The notes beneath the pieces were generated by a model, which was not told the DNA's origin, made no database searches, and saw nothing but the letters and a program-made list of their open reading frames with translations. Of a DNA stretch of 64,000 bases, positions 52,420 to 61,366 are shown piece after piece. A program made the translations under genes and the position numbers. The stretch spans positions 21,347-85,346 of the forward strand of contig JBNLAN010000035.1 of NCBI GenBank assembly GCA_050302175.1, in the 5' to 3' direction. The DNA is from JBNLAN01 sp050302175 (GTDB taxonomy: Bacteria > Pseudomonadota > Zetaproteobacteria > Mariprofundales > Mariprofundaceae). Positions within the stretch are counted from its first letter, which is position 1. Each line of letters opens with the position of its first letter.

Positions 52420-52752
52420 ATGTCCGATTGCCTGTTCTGCAAAATCGCTGCCGGAGAGATTCCCTGCGAGAAAGTCTACGAAGATGAGGACTTCCTCGCC
52501 TTCCACGACATTCATCCAAAAGCACCGACACATGTGCTGGTGATCCCCAAGTATCATCTGGCGACACTCGCCGATGCCGGCGAAGAGGATACCGCCCTGC
52601 TCGGCCTGCTGATGGATCGTGTGCGCCATATCGCCAATGAGCTGAAACTGGACGCCGGCTACCGTGTTGTCATCAATGTGCGCGAGGGCGGCGGACAGGA
52701 AGTTTTCCATCTGCACACGCATATCCTTGGCGGCAAGAAGCTACCGTTCTGA
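52420..52752 (+). CDS. HIT-family nucleotide hydrolase (HinT-like)
   Basis: Small phosphoramidase-type protein that hydrolyses AMP- or GMP-linked amines. It starts CLFCKIAAGEIPCEKVYEDE and ends with the histidine triad HLHTHILGG. 110 residues, standard HinT size. An AAGGAG site precedes the ATG. It commonly follows hisE. Confidence 0.95.
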   Translation: MSDCLFCKIAAGEIPCEKVYEDEDFLAFHDIHPKAPTHVLVIPKYHLATLADAGEEDTALLGLLMDRVRHIANELKLDAGYRVVINVREGGGQEVFHLHTHILGGKKLPF

Positions 52753-52757
52753 ATCTG

Positions 52758-53240
52758 ATGGGCGTCAAACGCAGCCGCTCGTTCCCCAAGAACGTTCACG
52801 CACAATTTGCCAAAGTACTTGGAAAACAGCACTACACTGAACTATCAGCCATCGCGAAACTCCGCCGTGAATGGCCAAAACTTGTCGGCCCCATGCTGGC
52901 CGAGCGCTGTGAACCGGGCTACATCGCCAACGGAACCCTCTGGCTGCTGATCAATCACCCCTCTATCGCCCAGCAGCTGCGTTTTTTGCAAGACGATATT
53001 CGCGACATTTGCCAACAGAAACATCGCGTTACCTTCAAAGCAATCAAGACCCGGCTACAGGCCGAGGCGGGTATTCGGCCAACCCGGCACAAACCGGTTC
53101 GACATCGTGTACCTGCCAAGACACTCGAACATATCCGGCACGAACTGGAACACATCGAAGACCCTGAACTACGTCAGTCGCTAACCGATGCATGGGTAGC
53201 GCAACTGAGCTTTTCAGCGGAAAACTCCGAAAAAACTTGA
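52758..53240 (+). CDS. DUF721 (DciA-like) protein
   Basis: 160-residue basic protein with a DUF721 domain in its first ~100 residues: WPKLVGPMLAERCEPGYIANGTLWLLINHPSIAQQL is the typical pattern. DciA-type DUF721 proteins load the replicative helicase in bacteria that lack DnaC. This one is short and carries a His/Arg-rich tail (about 100-125), so the link to helicase loading is only likely. It starts 5 bases after the HIT gene. Confidence 0.72.
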   Translation: MGVKRSRSFPKNVHAQFAKVLGKQHYTELSAIAKLRREWPKLVGPMLAERCEPGYIANGTLWLLINHPSIAQQLRFLQDDIRDICQQKHRVTFKAIKTRLQAEAGIRPTRHKPVRHRVPAKTLEHIRHELEHIEDPELRQSLTDAWVAQLSFSAENSEKT

Positions 53241-53295
53241 TATGCCTGAGTATCCGGGCAAGATGCTTTGCCTTGATCTGGAGGTCCGTCAATCA

Positions 53296-54108
53296 ATGAA
53301 AAAGCTTTTTGCTTTGCTATTTCTCACCATTTTTGCACTATCCATTTCAGTCCCAACCGATGCCGAGGCCCGGCGATTTGGCGGTGGCAGCAGCTTTGGC
53401 AAACAGCGCATGTTCAACCAGCCATCGCGTACCGCTCCACGGAAAGCCACCCCGACACAGCGCACTGCTCCGCGCAACGGTTTCGGCGGCATGCTGGCAG
53501 GCCTTGCTCTAGGTGGGCTGCTCGGTGCACTGTTTTTTGGCGGAGCCTTCGAAGGCATCAACCTGTTCGACATCATTGTTCTCGGCACGATTGCCTACCT
53601 GCTGTTAGTTTTTTTCAGGCGAAAGGCACCGGAGCTGCAAACTGCGCAATATGCCTCTCAGCCCCCATTCAGTCAGCAATCCACATTCGGAACGGGAGGA
53701 AGCGCTTCATTCCAGATGGCATCGACTCAGGCCGACATTGACCCAACACACTTCACCTCAGCAGCCAAAGAGATTTTTATACGTATGCAAAAGGCGTGGG
53801 ATGCCAAGGATATCAACGACATTGGCTCCTTCTGCACTCCTGAAGTGACCGCACGCATTGAGGCTGACCTTGCTGAGCTTGGCGACACTATCACCGAAAC
53901 CGAAGTGGTAATGCTGGATGCCGATATCATGGATACCTGGCAGGAGAATGGTTTTGATTATGTGGCCGTGAACTTTCAGGCCATGATCAAAGAGGTGGAA
54001 AACGGCTCAACCACCGACAATAATGTGCGCGAAATCTGGATTTTCCGCCACGAACGGAACTTGGACGACCCAACCTGGTTTCTGGCCGGCATTCAGCAAA
54101 TGGGTTAA
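53296..54108 (+). CDS. Tim44-like domain membrane protein
   Basis: 270 residues: signal-like N-terminus (1-~24), an Arg/Gly/Ser-rich stretch (RRFGGGSSFGKQR then RTAPRKATP), a Gly-rich helix (GGMLAGLALGGLLGALFFGG) and a second helix (LFDIIVLGTIAYLLLVFFRR), then a Tim44-like domain from about 155 (FTSAAKEIFIRMQKAWDAKDI...FCTPEV.). The overall plan matches bacterial Tim44 proteins of unknown job. The ATG at 53296 gives the clean signal segment; GGAGG is 11 bases ahead. Confidence 0.85.
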   Translation: MKKLFALLFLTIFALSISVPTDAEARRFGGGSSFGKQRMFNQPSRTAPRKATPTQRTAPRNGFGGMLAGLALGGLLGALFFGGAFEGINLFDIIVLGTIAYLLLVFFRRKAPELQTAQYASQPPFSQQSTFGTGGSASFQMASTQADIDPTHFTSAAKEIFIRMQKAWDAKDINDIGSFCTPEVTARIEADLAELGDTITETEVVMLDADIMDTWQENGFDYVAVNFQAMIKEVENGSTTDNNVREIWIFRHERNLDDPTWFLAGIQQMG

Positions 54109-54173
54109 TACGGGGCGTCAGGCCCAGTATTTGTGTGCTCTCAGTTTAAGTGAACGCCCGTTCGCATAACCGA

Positions 54174-54827
54174 CTATTTGAGCATTGCCATACCGCCCAT
54201 GAAAAACAACCAGTAGGCGGCACCGGCGACCACAATTGCAACCAGAGCAAGGACAAACCATTTCCATTTTCCGGCAGACGGGGATGTGGACGCCTCCTGT
54301 CCGGAAGTAGAGATACTTTGGGTATCCAGATATTTCCCGCGCATGGTGGAAATCGCCTTGGCGGCAAAAGCATCGGCATCCGACCACTCCTGCTTACTCT
54401 TCGCCGATCTGGAGAACCACTTGGTTGCATAGAGAATTTCCATATCCACAATCATATCTTCCAGCGATGCTACAGCAGGGAACTCGGCTTTGAGCCGCCA
54501 TTTGATATACCCGCCCAGATCAACGCCGGCAGGAACCGTGGTGTCCTGCCCCAACAGTGATCTCTGCATATCGATGCGCTTAAATATATCCTGATCGGAC
54601 ACACCTTTCTTTTTCAGAATAAAATAGGCATCCACGATGTGGACAATGGTGGATTCCGGCAGAGCCGAAACCTGGGCATCGGAAAATCCATCGACAACAT
54701 CTTCGGTGATACCTTTTGAGTTTGCTTCAAGATCGCTGCGCAAACGCAACTTGGCCAACATGCAAGTCAGCTCTCTTGCATCCATTACTCTGGAAATATC
54801 AAGATCGTTACGATTAAACGCTTCCAA
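54174..54827 (-). CDS. Tail-anchored protein of unknown function
   Basis: About 217 residues, charged and helical, with one hydrophobic C-terminal helix (WFVLALVAIVVAGAAYWLFFMGG) just before the end and no N-terminal signal, so it should be a C-tail-anchored inner membrane protein with a cytoplasmic body. A Ser/Thr-rich linker (ISTSGQEASTSPSAG) precedes the helix. I do not recognise the family. The start TTG at 54827 has GGAG 7 bases ahead; an ATG at 54854 is the alternative. It follows the OmpA-type lipoprotein by 102 bases on the same strand and converges with the Tim44-like gene. Confidence 0.7.
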   Translation of the reverse strand: MEAFNRNDLDISRVMDARELTCMLAKLRLRSDLEANSKGITEDVVDGFSDAQVSALPESTIVHIVDAYFILKKKGVSDQDIFKRIDMQRSLLGQDTTVPAGVDLGGYIKWRLKAEFPAVASLEDMIVDMEILYATKWFSRSAKSKQEWSDADAFAAKAISTMRGKYLDTQSISTSGQEASTSPSAGKWKWFVLALVAIVVAGAAYWLFFMGGMAMLK

Positions 54828-54929
54828 GCCGCTTCTCCTCTCCGCCCGATTCATCCATGATCAGTCTTCGGACTACATCAGCCCGAAATCGCAGTGTGTA
54901 TGCGAGGTTTACGATAAGTTCCGCGTTGT

Positions 54930-55538
54930 TTACTGCTCGAGGTATATCTCGATACGTCGGTTTTTTGCACGCCCTTTCTTGGTGGTGTTGTCAGCCACCG
55001 GCTCAGCATGCGAACGGCCGACCACGGTAATGCGCTCCTCAGGTAGATCATGGCCCCAGATCAGTACCCGCGCCACGGCTGCAGCACGCGCTGCCGAAAG
55101 TTCCCAGTTATCGATAAAGCGCTTTTTCAACCTGGGATTGGTAATTGGAAGCAAATCTGTATGCCCGACAATTCGAATTTTGCTATCCGGCGCCTCTTTC
55201 AGGCTCTTGGCTACCTTGGCCAGCACACGACGTCCGGCCTTGTTGATCTTGATTGATGCGACCGAAAACAGTACGTCTTCCTGCATGGTGAGCATCACGG
55301 ATCGATCACTCATCTTCTCGAGCTTCACCTGCTGCTGCTCGATCTCCTCCTTGAGGCCCTTTTCCATCGCCTCATAGGCAAACTGTAGCTCTTCCAGCTG
55401 GCGCGTCAGCTCTTCATTCTGCTTCGCAAGCTCCTCGGCCTGCTTCGCTTTTTCGTTCATCTCTCTATATTCGGACGGGCTCATCGTTTTGCACGAGACC
55501 AACAGCACCATCGCCAGCAACACAGCCAGATATTTCAT
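54930..55538 (-). CDS. OmpA-family peptidoglycan-binding lipoprotein
   Basis: 202 residues. Lipobox LLVSC at 12-16, a coiled-coil segment of about 75 residues (EKAKQAEELAKQNEELTRQLEELQ-type heptads), then an OmpA_C domain with the peptidoglycan-binding pattern VGHTDLLPI and ELSAARAAAVARVL...GRSHAEPVADN...AKNRRIEIYL. It should sit in the outer membrane and grip the wall. The coiled-coil N-terminus distinguishes it from Pal. Its ATG overlaps the RluC-type gene by 4 bases. Confidence 0.9.
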   Translation of the reverse strand: MKYLAVLLAMVLLVSCKTMSPSEYREMNEKAKQAEELAKQNEELTRQLEELQFAYEAMEKGLKEEIEQQQVKLEKMSDRSVMLTMQEDVLFSVASIKINKAGRRVLAKVAKSLKEAPDSKIRIVGHTDLLPITNPRLKKRFIDNWELSAARAAAVARVLIWGHDLPEERITVVGRSHAEPVADNTTKKGRAKNRRIEIYLEQ

Positions 55539-56515
55539 TCAACGCCTCCATCATCAATCATCTCGATGTCACCCCTGCTAAAGCAACCGGACCACCAGTC
55601 GGGCCAGGGTGCATGCAACTCCATAGGCAAGTTAGATACAGGATGCACAAAACGCAAGCGCCAAGCATGCAGAGCGAGGCCTTTTCCCCCGATTCTCTTA
55701 AAATTCTTCAAATCATCACGCCCGGCATATTTCGCATCGCCAAGAATCGGATGCCCCTCTGTCTGTAACTGCACGCGCAGCTGGTGCGTGCGACCGCTTT
55801 CCGGCGTTAGCGCCAGCAAAGCATACGACCACTTCTCCTGTTCGCAACACATGACCACCTGATAATCGGTCACTGCTTCTTTGCCCGATTCATCATCCAC
55901 CACCATACGCTCACCACCGCGTAGCATACCCTTGGCAAGGCGGGAGCGCATACGTCCAGCATAAGGGTAGGGATGGCCGGATACCCAGGCAAAATACGTC
56001 TTGTGCATATCACGTTCGCGAAAGTCCTCGGCCAGGTTACGCAGGGCCACCAAATGTTTCGCCATCAATAGTACACCGGAAGTATCGCGATCCAGGCGAT
56101 GCGCAAGCCGAAGGTCGGGAAAATTTCGCTCGGCCTTCAACATCTCGATCAATCCGGCATCGTGGCCACTGCCACCATGCACCACAATCCCGGCTGGTTT
56201 GTTCACCACCAGAATATCCTCATCTTCGTAGAGAACCGGAATGCTTGTGCGCAGCTTCGCAATCTGGGGATGAGGCTCGCAAACCAAATCAACCCCTCTC
56301 AGGCTTGCCGGCAAAAACAGCGTATCGTCAGTGTGCAAACGGGTTTCAGGCTTACTGCGCTTGCCATTCACCCGCACATTCCCCTTGCGAATCAGCCGCA
56401 AAATAAGCGGGCGCTTCGCTTCGCCCAGTCGACGCATCAATACACGATCCAGCCGACTACCATCCTCATCGGGGCCAACAGTGATACGACTTTTATTCAA
56501 CTCCGAGCTTGCCAA
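55535..56515 (-). CDS. rluC: RluC-type 23S rRNA pseudouridine synthase
   Basis: S4 RNA-binding domain (about 10-70: GSRLDRVLMRRLGEAKRPLILRLIRKG) followed by an RluA-family catalytic domain with the active Asp in RLAHRLDRDTSGVLL and the RTHQLRVQ block. RluC modifies U955, U2504 and U2580 of 23S rRNA in E. coli. The TTG at 56515 follows GGGGGG by 5 bases and matches the N-terminal length of RluC; several longer starts up to 56596 are in frame. Divergent from rne, as in E. coli, which supports RluC over RluA/RluD. Confidence 0.88.
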   Translation of the reverse strand: MASSELNKSRITVGPDEDGSRLDRVLMRRLGEAKRPLILRLIRKGNVRVNGKRSKPETRLHTDDTLFLPASLRGVDLVCEPHPQIAKLRTSIPVLYEDEDILVVNKPAGIVVHGGSGHDAGLIEMLKAERNFPDLRLAHRLDRDTSGVLLMAKHLVALRNLAEDFRERDMHKTYFAWVSGHPYPYAGRMRSRLAKGMLRGGERMVVDDESGKEAVTDYQVVMCCEQEKWSYALLALTPESGRTHQLRVQLQTEGHPILGDAKYAGRDDLKNFKRIGGKGLALHAWRLRFVHPVSNLPMELHAPWPDWWSGCFSRGDIEMIDDGGVE

Positions 56516-56877
56516 AACAACCCCCCAGCGATTAGTGTGCAGAGCCATATGCAGTGAGTTCCACATGCAAAGGCCTTTCAGGTAAATGTACAACATGCAA
56601 AAACGTTACGGCGCTGTGCGCTGTGCTGTTTTAAGCCCGGAACACGAAGATTTCCCAAGTTCAGCATACTAGGGACGGGCGCATGCAAGTCATTCGAAAC
56701 TTTGTCATGTGTTGAGCCAGCATAAATAAAACTGGCGTTTGCGGTTTTGTATCGGTTTCCGGGCGAGAATCAGCCCTGACACCGGATGGTTGAAGTGGGT
56801 TTTATCCATGGCATTGTCTTTTCTTCACGGCAATGCGGCCGTTTTTGTGCATGCCGTCAACGCTGAAAGGATGCAGC
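56516..56877. promoter_or_regulatory. rluC/rne divergent region and rne leader
   Basis: A 362-base gap without a gene. It should hold promoters in both directions and a long 5' leader of rne, which in E. coli mediates RNase E autoregulation. Visible elements: a weak TTGTCA at 56702-56707 with TAAATA 15 bases on (rightward); a hairpin GCCAG/CTGGC at about 56716-56736; and a GGGC/GCCC stem around 56762-56777 inside the likely leader. None is strong alone. Confidence 0.4.
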
Positions 56878-58899
56878 GTGAAAAAGAAAATCATGCTGAT
56901 CAATGCCGTGCACGAAGAAGAGAGCAGGGTTGCGATCATTGAAGATGGCTATCTTCAGGAACTGGACATTGAGTCTGCCAACAAAACAGTCACCAAAAGC
57001 AATATCTACAAAGGTACCATCACCAAGGTGGAACCGAGCCTTCAGGCGGCATTCGTCGAATACGGCTCCACTCGCCAGGGCTTCCTGCCCCTGAGTGAAA
57101 TTCATCCGGACTACTGGAAGGAGAGCGCTGATAAAAGCGCCGACCCAAAATCGGTCAGCATTCAGGATGTTGTGGAGCACAAGAAATCTGTACTGGTTCA
57201 GGTGGTGAAAGAGGAGCGCGGCAACAAGGGCGCGGCTCTCACCACGGAGGTCTCACTGGCAGGGCGTTATCTTGTGCTGAGCCCGAACAACACTCGCGGC
57301 GGCATCTCCCGCAAGCTCTCCGACGAAGAGCGCCGCAATATGAAGCAGATTCTTTCGCAGCTGAACGTGCCAGAGAATATGGGGCTTATTGTTCGCACGG
57401 CCGGCAAAGACCAGACTCTGGAAGCACTACAGCGTGACTACTCCTACCTGCGCCTGTTGTGGGACGAGATCCGCATCAAGAGCGAATCGGCCCCGACGCC
57501 TTCGCTGATCTACCTTGATGGTGATCTGGCAACGCGCGCGATCCGTGACCACTTCACCGATGACATCAACGAAATCTGGGTCGATAAACATGATGTTTAT
57601 CAGCGCACCAAGCAGTTTGTGCATGCGGTGATTCCGGGTAAAGAGAAGCTGGTGAAGCTCTATCGCGGTAAGAAGCCACTGTTTCGCCAGCACGAGATCG
57701 AATCGCAGTGCGAGGAGATTCACGAACGGGAAATCGAACTTCCATCCGGTGGCTCTGTCGTATTTGACCCGACTGAAGCGCTGACCTCGGTCGATGTAAA
57801 CTCGGCCAAATCGACCGGTAAGAAACACATTGACGATACTGCCCTCGCCACCAATCTCGAAGCGGCCTACGAAATTGCACGCCAGCTTCGCATCAGGGAT
57901 ATCGGCGGACTGGTGGTGATCGATTTTATCGATATGGCCAGCCGCAAACATGCGCAGCAGGTCGAAGAGGCTCTGCGTGCCGCCACCAAAGGGGACAAGG
58001 CACGCATCCAGATTGCACGAATTTCACGCTTCGGCCTGCTGGAGATGTCACGCCAGCGTCTACATCCATCGGTGCGCGAATCAACCACCGAGACCTGCCC
58101 GCGCTGCTCAGGCCGGGGGGGAATCCGTACCGTCGAATCCATGGCGCTGCAGATGCTCACCCGCATGGAAGATCTCGCCGAAGCGGGCAAAAAACCGACC
58201 TTGATCGTTCAGCTTCCTGCCGAAACCAGTGAATATCTGATGAATCACAAGCGGGACATCGTGGCGCGTATCGAAGAAAATTATGATGTACAAATCAATA
58301 TGCAGATTCGCCCCGACCTGCTGATTCCTCACTATCGCATTGAGCGCCACTGGACCGAAGATGGCCAACAGCGCATCGAAGTGCTGGAAGATACCAGTAA
58401 AGGCAAAAAGCCGGTTCGCTCTGGCCGTAAACTCAAGCACAGCGTACCTGTGGTCGGCATTCCAACCCCGGATCGCAGCAGGACGCGTTCATCAGGCAAG
58501 GGAATCGTTCGTTCCATCATCGATGCCCTGTTTGGCAATGCGGATAGCAAAAAACCAGCTACCCCGCACCGAAATAAGCCGGGCGGAAGAATGCCTGCAA
58601 AAAACACCCAGGCAAATCGCGAGGAGAGTCGTTACGATGGCAAGCCTCGCCGCAATCGTCGCAGACGTCGCTCCAAACCATCCGGGGAGCAGTCACCACA
58701 ACAGGCTCAGCAGGCTGAATCAAAACAGCAGCCCGAGCAGGGAAATTCGCAGCCTCAGGAGGGCACAGGGCAAAAAAACCGACGCCGACGTCGGCGTCGC
58801 CGCTCAGGAGGCCCGCAGGGCGAGCAGGGAAATGGCAATGGGAATCAGCAGGCTGAACAACAGCAGGCACAACCCGAAACTGTAGGCGGGGGCGAATAA
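56878..58899 (+). CDS. rne: Ribonuclease E
   Basis: Main RNA decay and rRNA/tRNA processing endonuclease. The GTG at 56878 (AAAGG 7 bases ahead) gives 673 residues starting VKKKIMLINAVHEEESRVA. Catalytic half: S1 domain (about 35-120), 5'-sensor region with RGGISRKLSDEE, and the two metal Asp in ALTSVDVNSAKSTG and VVIDFIDM. The zinc-link CPRCSGRG allows dimer-of-dimer assembly. The C-terminal tail is only ~140 residues, with Arg-rich patches (RRNRRRRR and NRRRRRRRR) and Gln-rich filler; E. coli has ~530. So RNA binding is likely, but a full degradosome scaffold is not obvious. Confidence 0.95.
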   Translation: MKKKIMLINAVHEEESRVAIIEDGYLQELDIESANKTVTKSNIYKGTITKVEPSLQAAFVEYGSTRQGFLPLSEIHPDYWKESADKSADPKSVSIQDVVEHKKSVLVQVVKEERGNKGAALTTEVSLAGRYLVLSPNNTRGGISRKLSDEERRNMKQILSQLNVPENMGLIVRTAGKDQTLEALQRDYSYLRLLWDEIRIKSESAPTPSLIYLDGDLATRAIRDHFTDDINEIWVDKHDVYQRTKQFVHAVIPGKEKLVKLYRGKKPLFRQHEIESQCEEIHEREIELPSGGSVVFDPTEALTSVDVNSAKSTGKKHIDDTALATNLEAAYEIARQLRIRDIGGLVVIDFIDMASRKHAQQVEEALRAATKGDKARIQIARISRFGLLEMSRQRLHPSVRESTTETCPRCSGRGGIRTVESMALQMLTRMEDLAEAGKKPTLIVQLPAETSEYLMNHKRDIVARIEENYDVQINMQIRPDLLIPHYRIERHWTEDGQQRIEVLEDTSKGKKPVRSGRKLKHSVPVVGIPTPDRSRTRSSGKGIVRSIIDALFGNADSKKPATPHRNKPGGRMPAKNTQANREESRYDGKPRRNRRRRRSKPSGEQSPQQAQQAESKQQPEQGNSQPQEGTGQKNRRRRRRRRSGGPQGEQGNGNGNQQAEQQQAQPETVGGGE

Positions 58900-58921
58900 A
58901 CTGCCCTCTGCCGGTTAGCTC

Positions 58922-59878
58922 ATGTCCGATTTGGCTCTGGAGATTGAAATTCCGGCCTCACTGCATGGCAAACGTCTGGACTTTGCCCTGAGCGAGCTAG
59001 GCGAATTGTCACGAAGCCGTATCCAGCAGTTGTTAAAAGATAACTGCATTGAGGGTCCGGCAGATGTGTTAAAGCCCTCGGCTAAAGTACTGGCTGGCAT
59101 GCACTTTTGTATCCGGGTTCCAGCCACTGAACCGCTTGATCTCACACCTGAGGATATTCCACTCGATATTCTGTTTGAAGATGAGCACCTGCTGGTCATC
59201 AATAAGCCGGCAGGGCTGGTTGTGCATCCTAGCCATGGGCATGCCACCGGCACACTGGTGCATGCGTTGCTGCACCACTGCCCGAATCTTCCCGGCATCA
59301 ATGGGGTGGAGCGCCCCGGCATCGTGCATCGGCTCGACAAGGACACCTCGGGATCAATTGTGATTGCAAAAAGCGAAACCGCACACCAGCGTCTCGTTGC
59401 GATGTTCGCCGAGCATGATCTCGACCGGCAATACCTTGCATGGTGCCGTGGCGCTCCCAACTGGGCCTCCAAATCAATTGAACTACCAATTGGCCGACAC
59501 CCGGCCCATCGCAAGAAAATGGCGGTGAATCCCGCCGGCAAGCACGCCATCACTGAAGCGCGTGTGGAGCGCAACTATCACCAGTTTTGCCGCATGCGCC
59601 TCACACTGCATACCGGTCGCACCCACCAGATTCGCGTACACCTCGCCCATGAACAGTTGCCGATCCTCGGAGATACGGTATATGCACGTAGTTATTCACC
59701 CGGCAATGAGGTTCCGGTCGCGGTACGTGAAGTCATCAGCTCACTGCATCGGCAAGCGCTGCATGCCGAGGTGCTGCACTTCACGCATCCGATCACTGGC
59801 GAAGAACTAAACTGCATCGCCCCGCTTCCGTCTGAGCTTAAAATGCTCTCGGAGACCATGGAAAACGCCTATGCCTGA
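58922..59878 (+). CDS. rluD: 23S rRNA pseudouridine synthase RluD
   Basis: S4 domain (about 15-75) and RluA-family catalytic domain with the active Asp in HRLDKDTSGSIV, plus HTGRTHQIRVH. RluD modifies U1911, U1915 and U1917 of 23S rRNA. 318 residues. It is named RluD because pgeF (8-base overlap) and bamD follow, the same neighbours as in E. coli, and because an RluC-type paralogue lies at 55535. Confidence 0.93.
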   Translation: MSDLALEIEIPASLHGKRLDFALSELGELSRSRIQQLLKDNCIEGPADVLKPSAKVLAGMHFCIRVPATEPLDLTPEDIPLDILFEDEHLLVINKPAGLVVHPSHGHATGTLVHALLHHCPNLPGINGVERPGIVHRLDKDTSGSIVIAKSETAHQRLVAMFAEHDLDRQYLAWCRGAPNWASKSIELPIGRHPAHRKKMAVNPAGKHAITEARVERNYHQFCRMRLTLHTGRTHQIRVHLAHEQLPILGDTVYARSYSPGNEVPVAVREVISSLHRQALHAEVLHFTHPITGEELNCIAPLPSELKMLSETMENAYA

Positions 59879-60650
59879 AGCTGGCTTTCTGCGCTCCTCC
59901 CTGCTCGAGGCGCATGGTATCAACGCTGTATTCAGCCAGCGCCATACAGGAGTGAGCCCTCCCCCTTTTGATAGTCTGAATATGGGTGATCGCCTTGGAG
60001 ATGCATCCGAAAATATACACAGAAACCTGGAACTGCTGTGCAAACAGGCAGGCCTTACACGCCCCCCTCACCAGGCCAGACAGGTTCATGGTATAGATGT
60101 AATACAATGCGGCGGTACTGGCTGCATGCAGGAGCGCGAAGCTGACATTCTTATCGCTTCCGAACCCGACTGCGCTGTTGCTGTACGCACTGCCGACTGC
60201 CTGCCCATTCTGCTTGCCGAGCCCAGAGCAAAACTGGTTGCCGCTGTGCATGCGGGCTGGCGAGGCACGGTGCAAAATGCCGTCGGTACGGCCATCAACT
60301 CACTTACAGCTCTGGGTGGCGAACCTGCGCGCATTCTCGCCTCTCTTGGCCCCTGCATCGGCCCCTGCTGTTTCGAGGTGGACGAGCGGACCGCAGAAAG
60401 CATCGCCAATGCCTGCCCGGGAGCGGAAAAGCTTATCGCTCATACCCCCACCCCTCACCCAAATCTCGCTGCGATTAACCAGCTGCAACTGACACATGCC
60501 GGCGTAAAAATGGAGAACATTGAGATGCTCTCGACCTGCAGTAGTTGCCATCCGGAACTCTACTTTTCCCATCGTCGTGACAAGGGCCTTACCGGCAGGC
60601 AAATCGCCGTTGTCGCGCTGCGCTCCACCGCCTACACTACCCGACCATGA
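59871..60650 (+). CDS. pgeF: Peptidoglycan editing factor PgeF (YfiH, laccase-like)
   Basis: Cu/Zn-binding YfiH/DUF152 protein; in E. coli it removes wrongly incorporated L-Ser from peptidoglycan precursors, and purified relatives have purine nucleoside activity. The metal ligands are in RQVHGIDV, RTADCLPI and AAVHAGWRGT, and the GPCIGPCCFEV block follows. 259 residues. It overlaps rluD by 8 bases and bamD by 4. Confidence 0.94.
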   Translation: MPEAGFLRSSLLEAHGINAVFSQRHTGVSPPPFDSLNMGDRLGDASENIHRNLELLCKQAGLTRPPHQARQVHGIDVIQCGGTGCMQEREADILIASEPDCAVAVRTADCLPILLAEPRAKLVAAVHAGWRGTVQNAVGTAINSLTALGGEPARILASLGPCIGPCCFEVDERTAESIANACPGAEKLIAHTPTPHPNLAAINQLQLTHAGVKMENIEMLSTCSSCHPELYFSHRRDKGLTGRQIAVVALRSTAYTTRP

Positions 60651-61366
60651 AAAAGCTTCTTTTTGCTCTAGTGTCTGTTTTACTGTTTGCTGCCTGTGCC
60701 GCTGACAAGGAGTTCGTCTCCCCTGAAAAGGATTATGCCAAGGCCAAGCGTCTAATTGATGAGGGAGCCTATAATCAGGCTGCGATGTTTCTCGAAAAAT
60801 TCCCGGCCAACTATCCCTATAGTAACTACACAATACAGGCTGAGATTCTGCGGGCCTACGCCTCCTACAAAGGCGGAGAGTACCCGCTTGCCGAAATTCT
60901 GTGCGAGGAGTTTATTGACCGGCATCCTCGCCACCCGGACATTGCCTACATCAAATATTTGCTTGGCATGACCCACTTCAAGGAGATCGCCCGCATCGAA
61001 AATGACCAGAAGCAGACTACCGCGGCCATCGAGTCATTTGAAAAGCTGATCGACGAACACCCCGGCACCCAGTATGCAAAGGAGGTACAAGGCCGCCTGC
61101 AAAAGCTCTACAACCGTCTGGCCGAGCATGAGCTGTTCATAGGTAAATTTTACTTTGACCAGAGTCGATATGTAGCGGCTGCCAACCGGTTCCAGGGGAT
61201 TCTCAAGAAGTATCAAACCACTCCGGCGATTGAGGAAGCCTTGTACTATCTGGCTGCCTCCTACTCCGCTTTGAAACTCGAAGACGATGCAAAGCAAATC
61301 GCCACACTTCTGCAACACAACTATCCATCGAGTGAATGGAGTGAAAAAGCTGCGGAACTTCACTAA
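60647..61366 (+). CDS. bamD: Outer membrane protein assembly factor BamD
   Basis: Essential lipoprotein of the Bam complex, partner of BamA (encoded at 14534). Lipobox LFAAC at 13-17, then five TPR-like repeats across ~30-235 (SPEKDYAKAKRLIDEGAYNQAAMFLEKF at the start, HPRHPDIAYIKYLLGM in the middle). 239 residues. The ATG overlaps the pgeF stop (ATGA). Confidence 0.95.
   Translation: MKKLLFALVSVLLFAACAADKEFVSPEKDYAKAKRLIDEGAYNQAAMFLEKFPANYPYSNYTIQAEILRAYASYKGGEYPLAEILCEEFIDRHPRHPDIAYIKYLLGMTHFKEIARIENDQKQTTAAIESFEKLIDEHPGTQYAKEVQGRLQKLYNRLAEHELFIGKFYFDQSRYVAAANRFQGILKKYQTTPAIEEALYYLAASYSALKLEDDAKQIATLLQHNYPSSEWSEKAAELH

Noticed and set aside
54109..54173. Terminator between the convergent Tim44-like and tail-anchored genes
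   Set aside because: Only a short GAACG/CGTTC self-complementary stretch with almost no loop and no T-run is visible.
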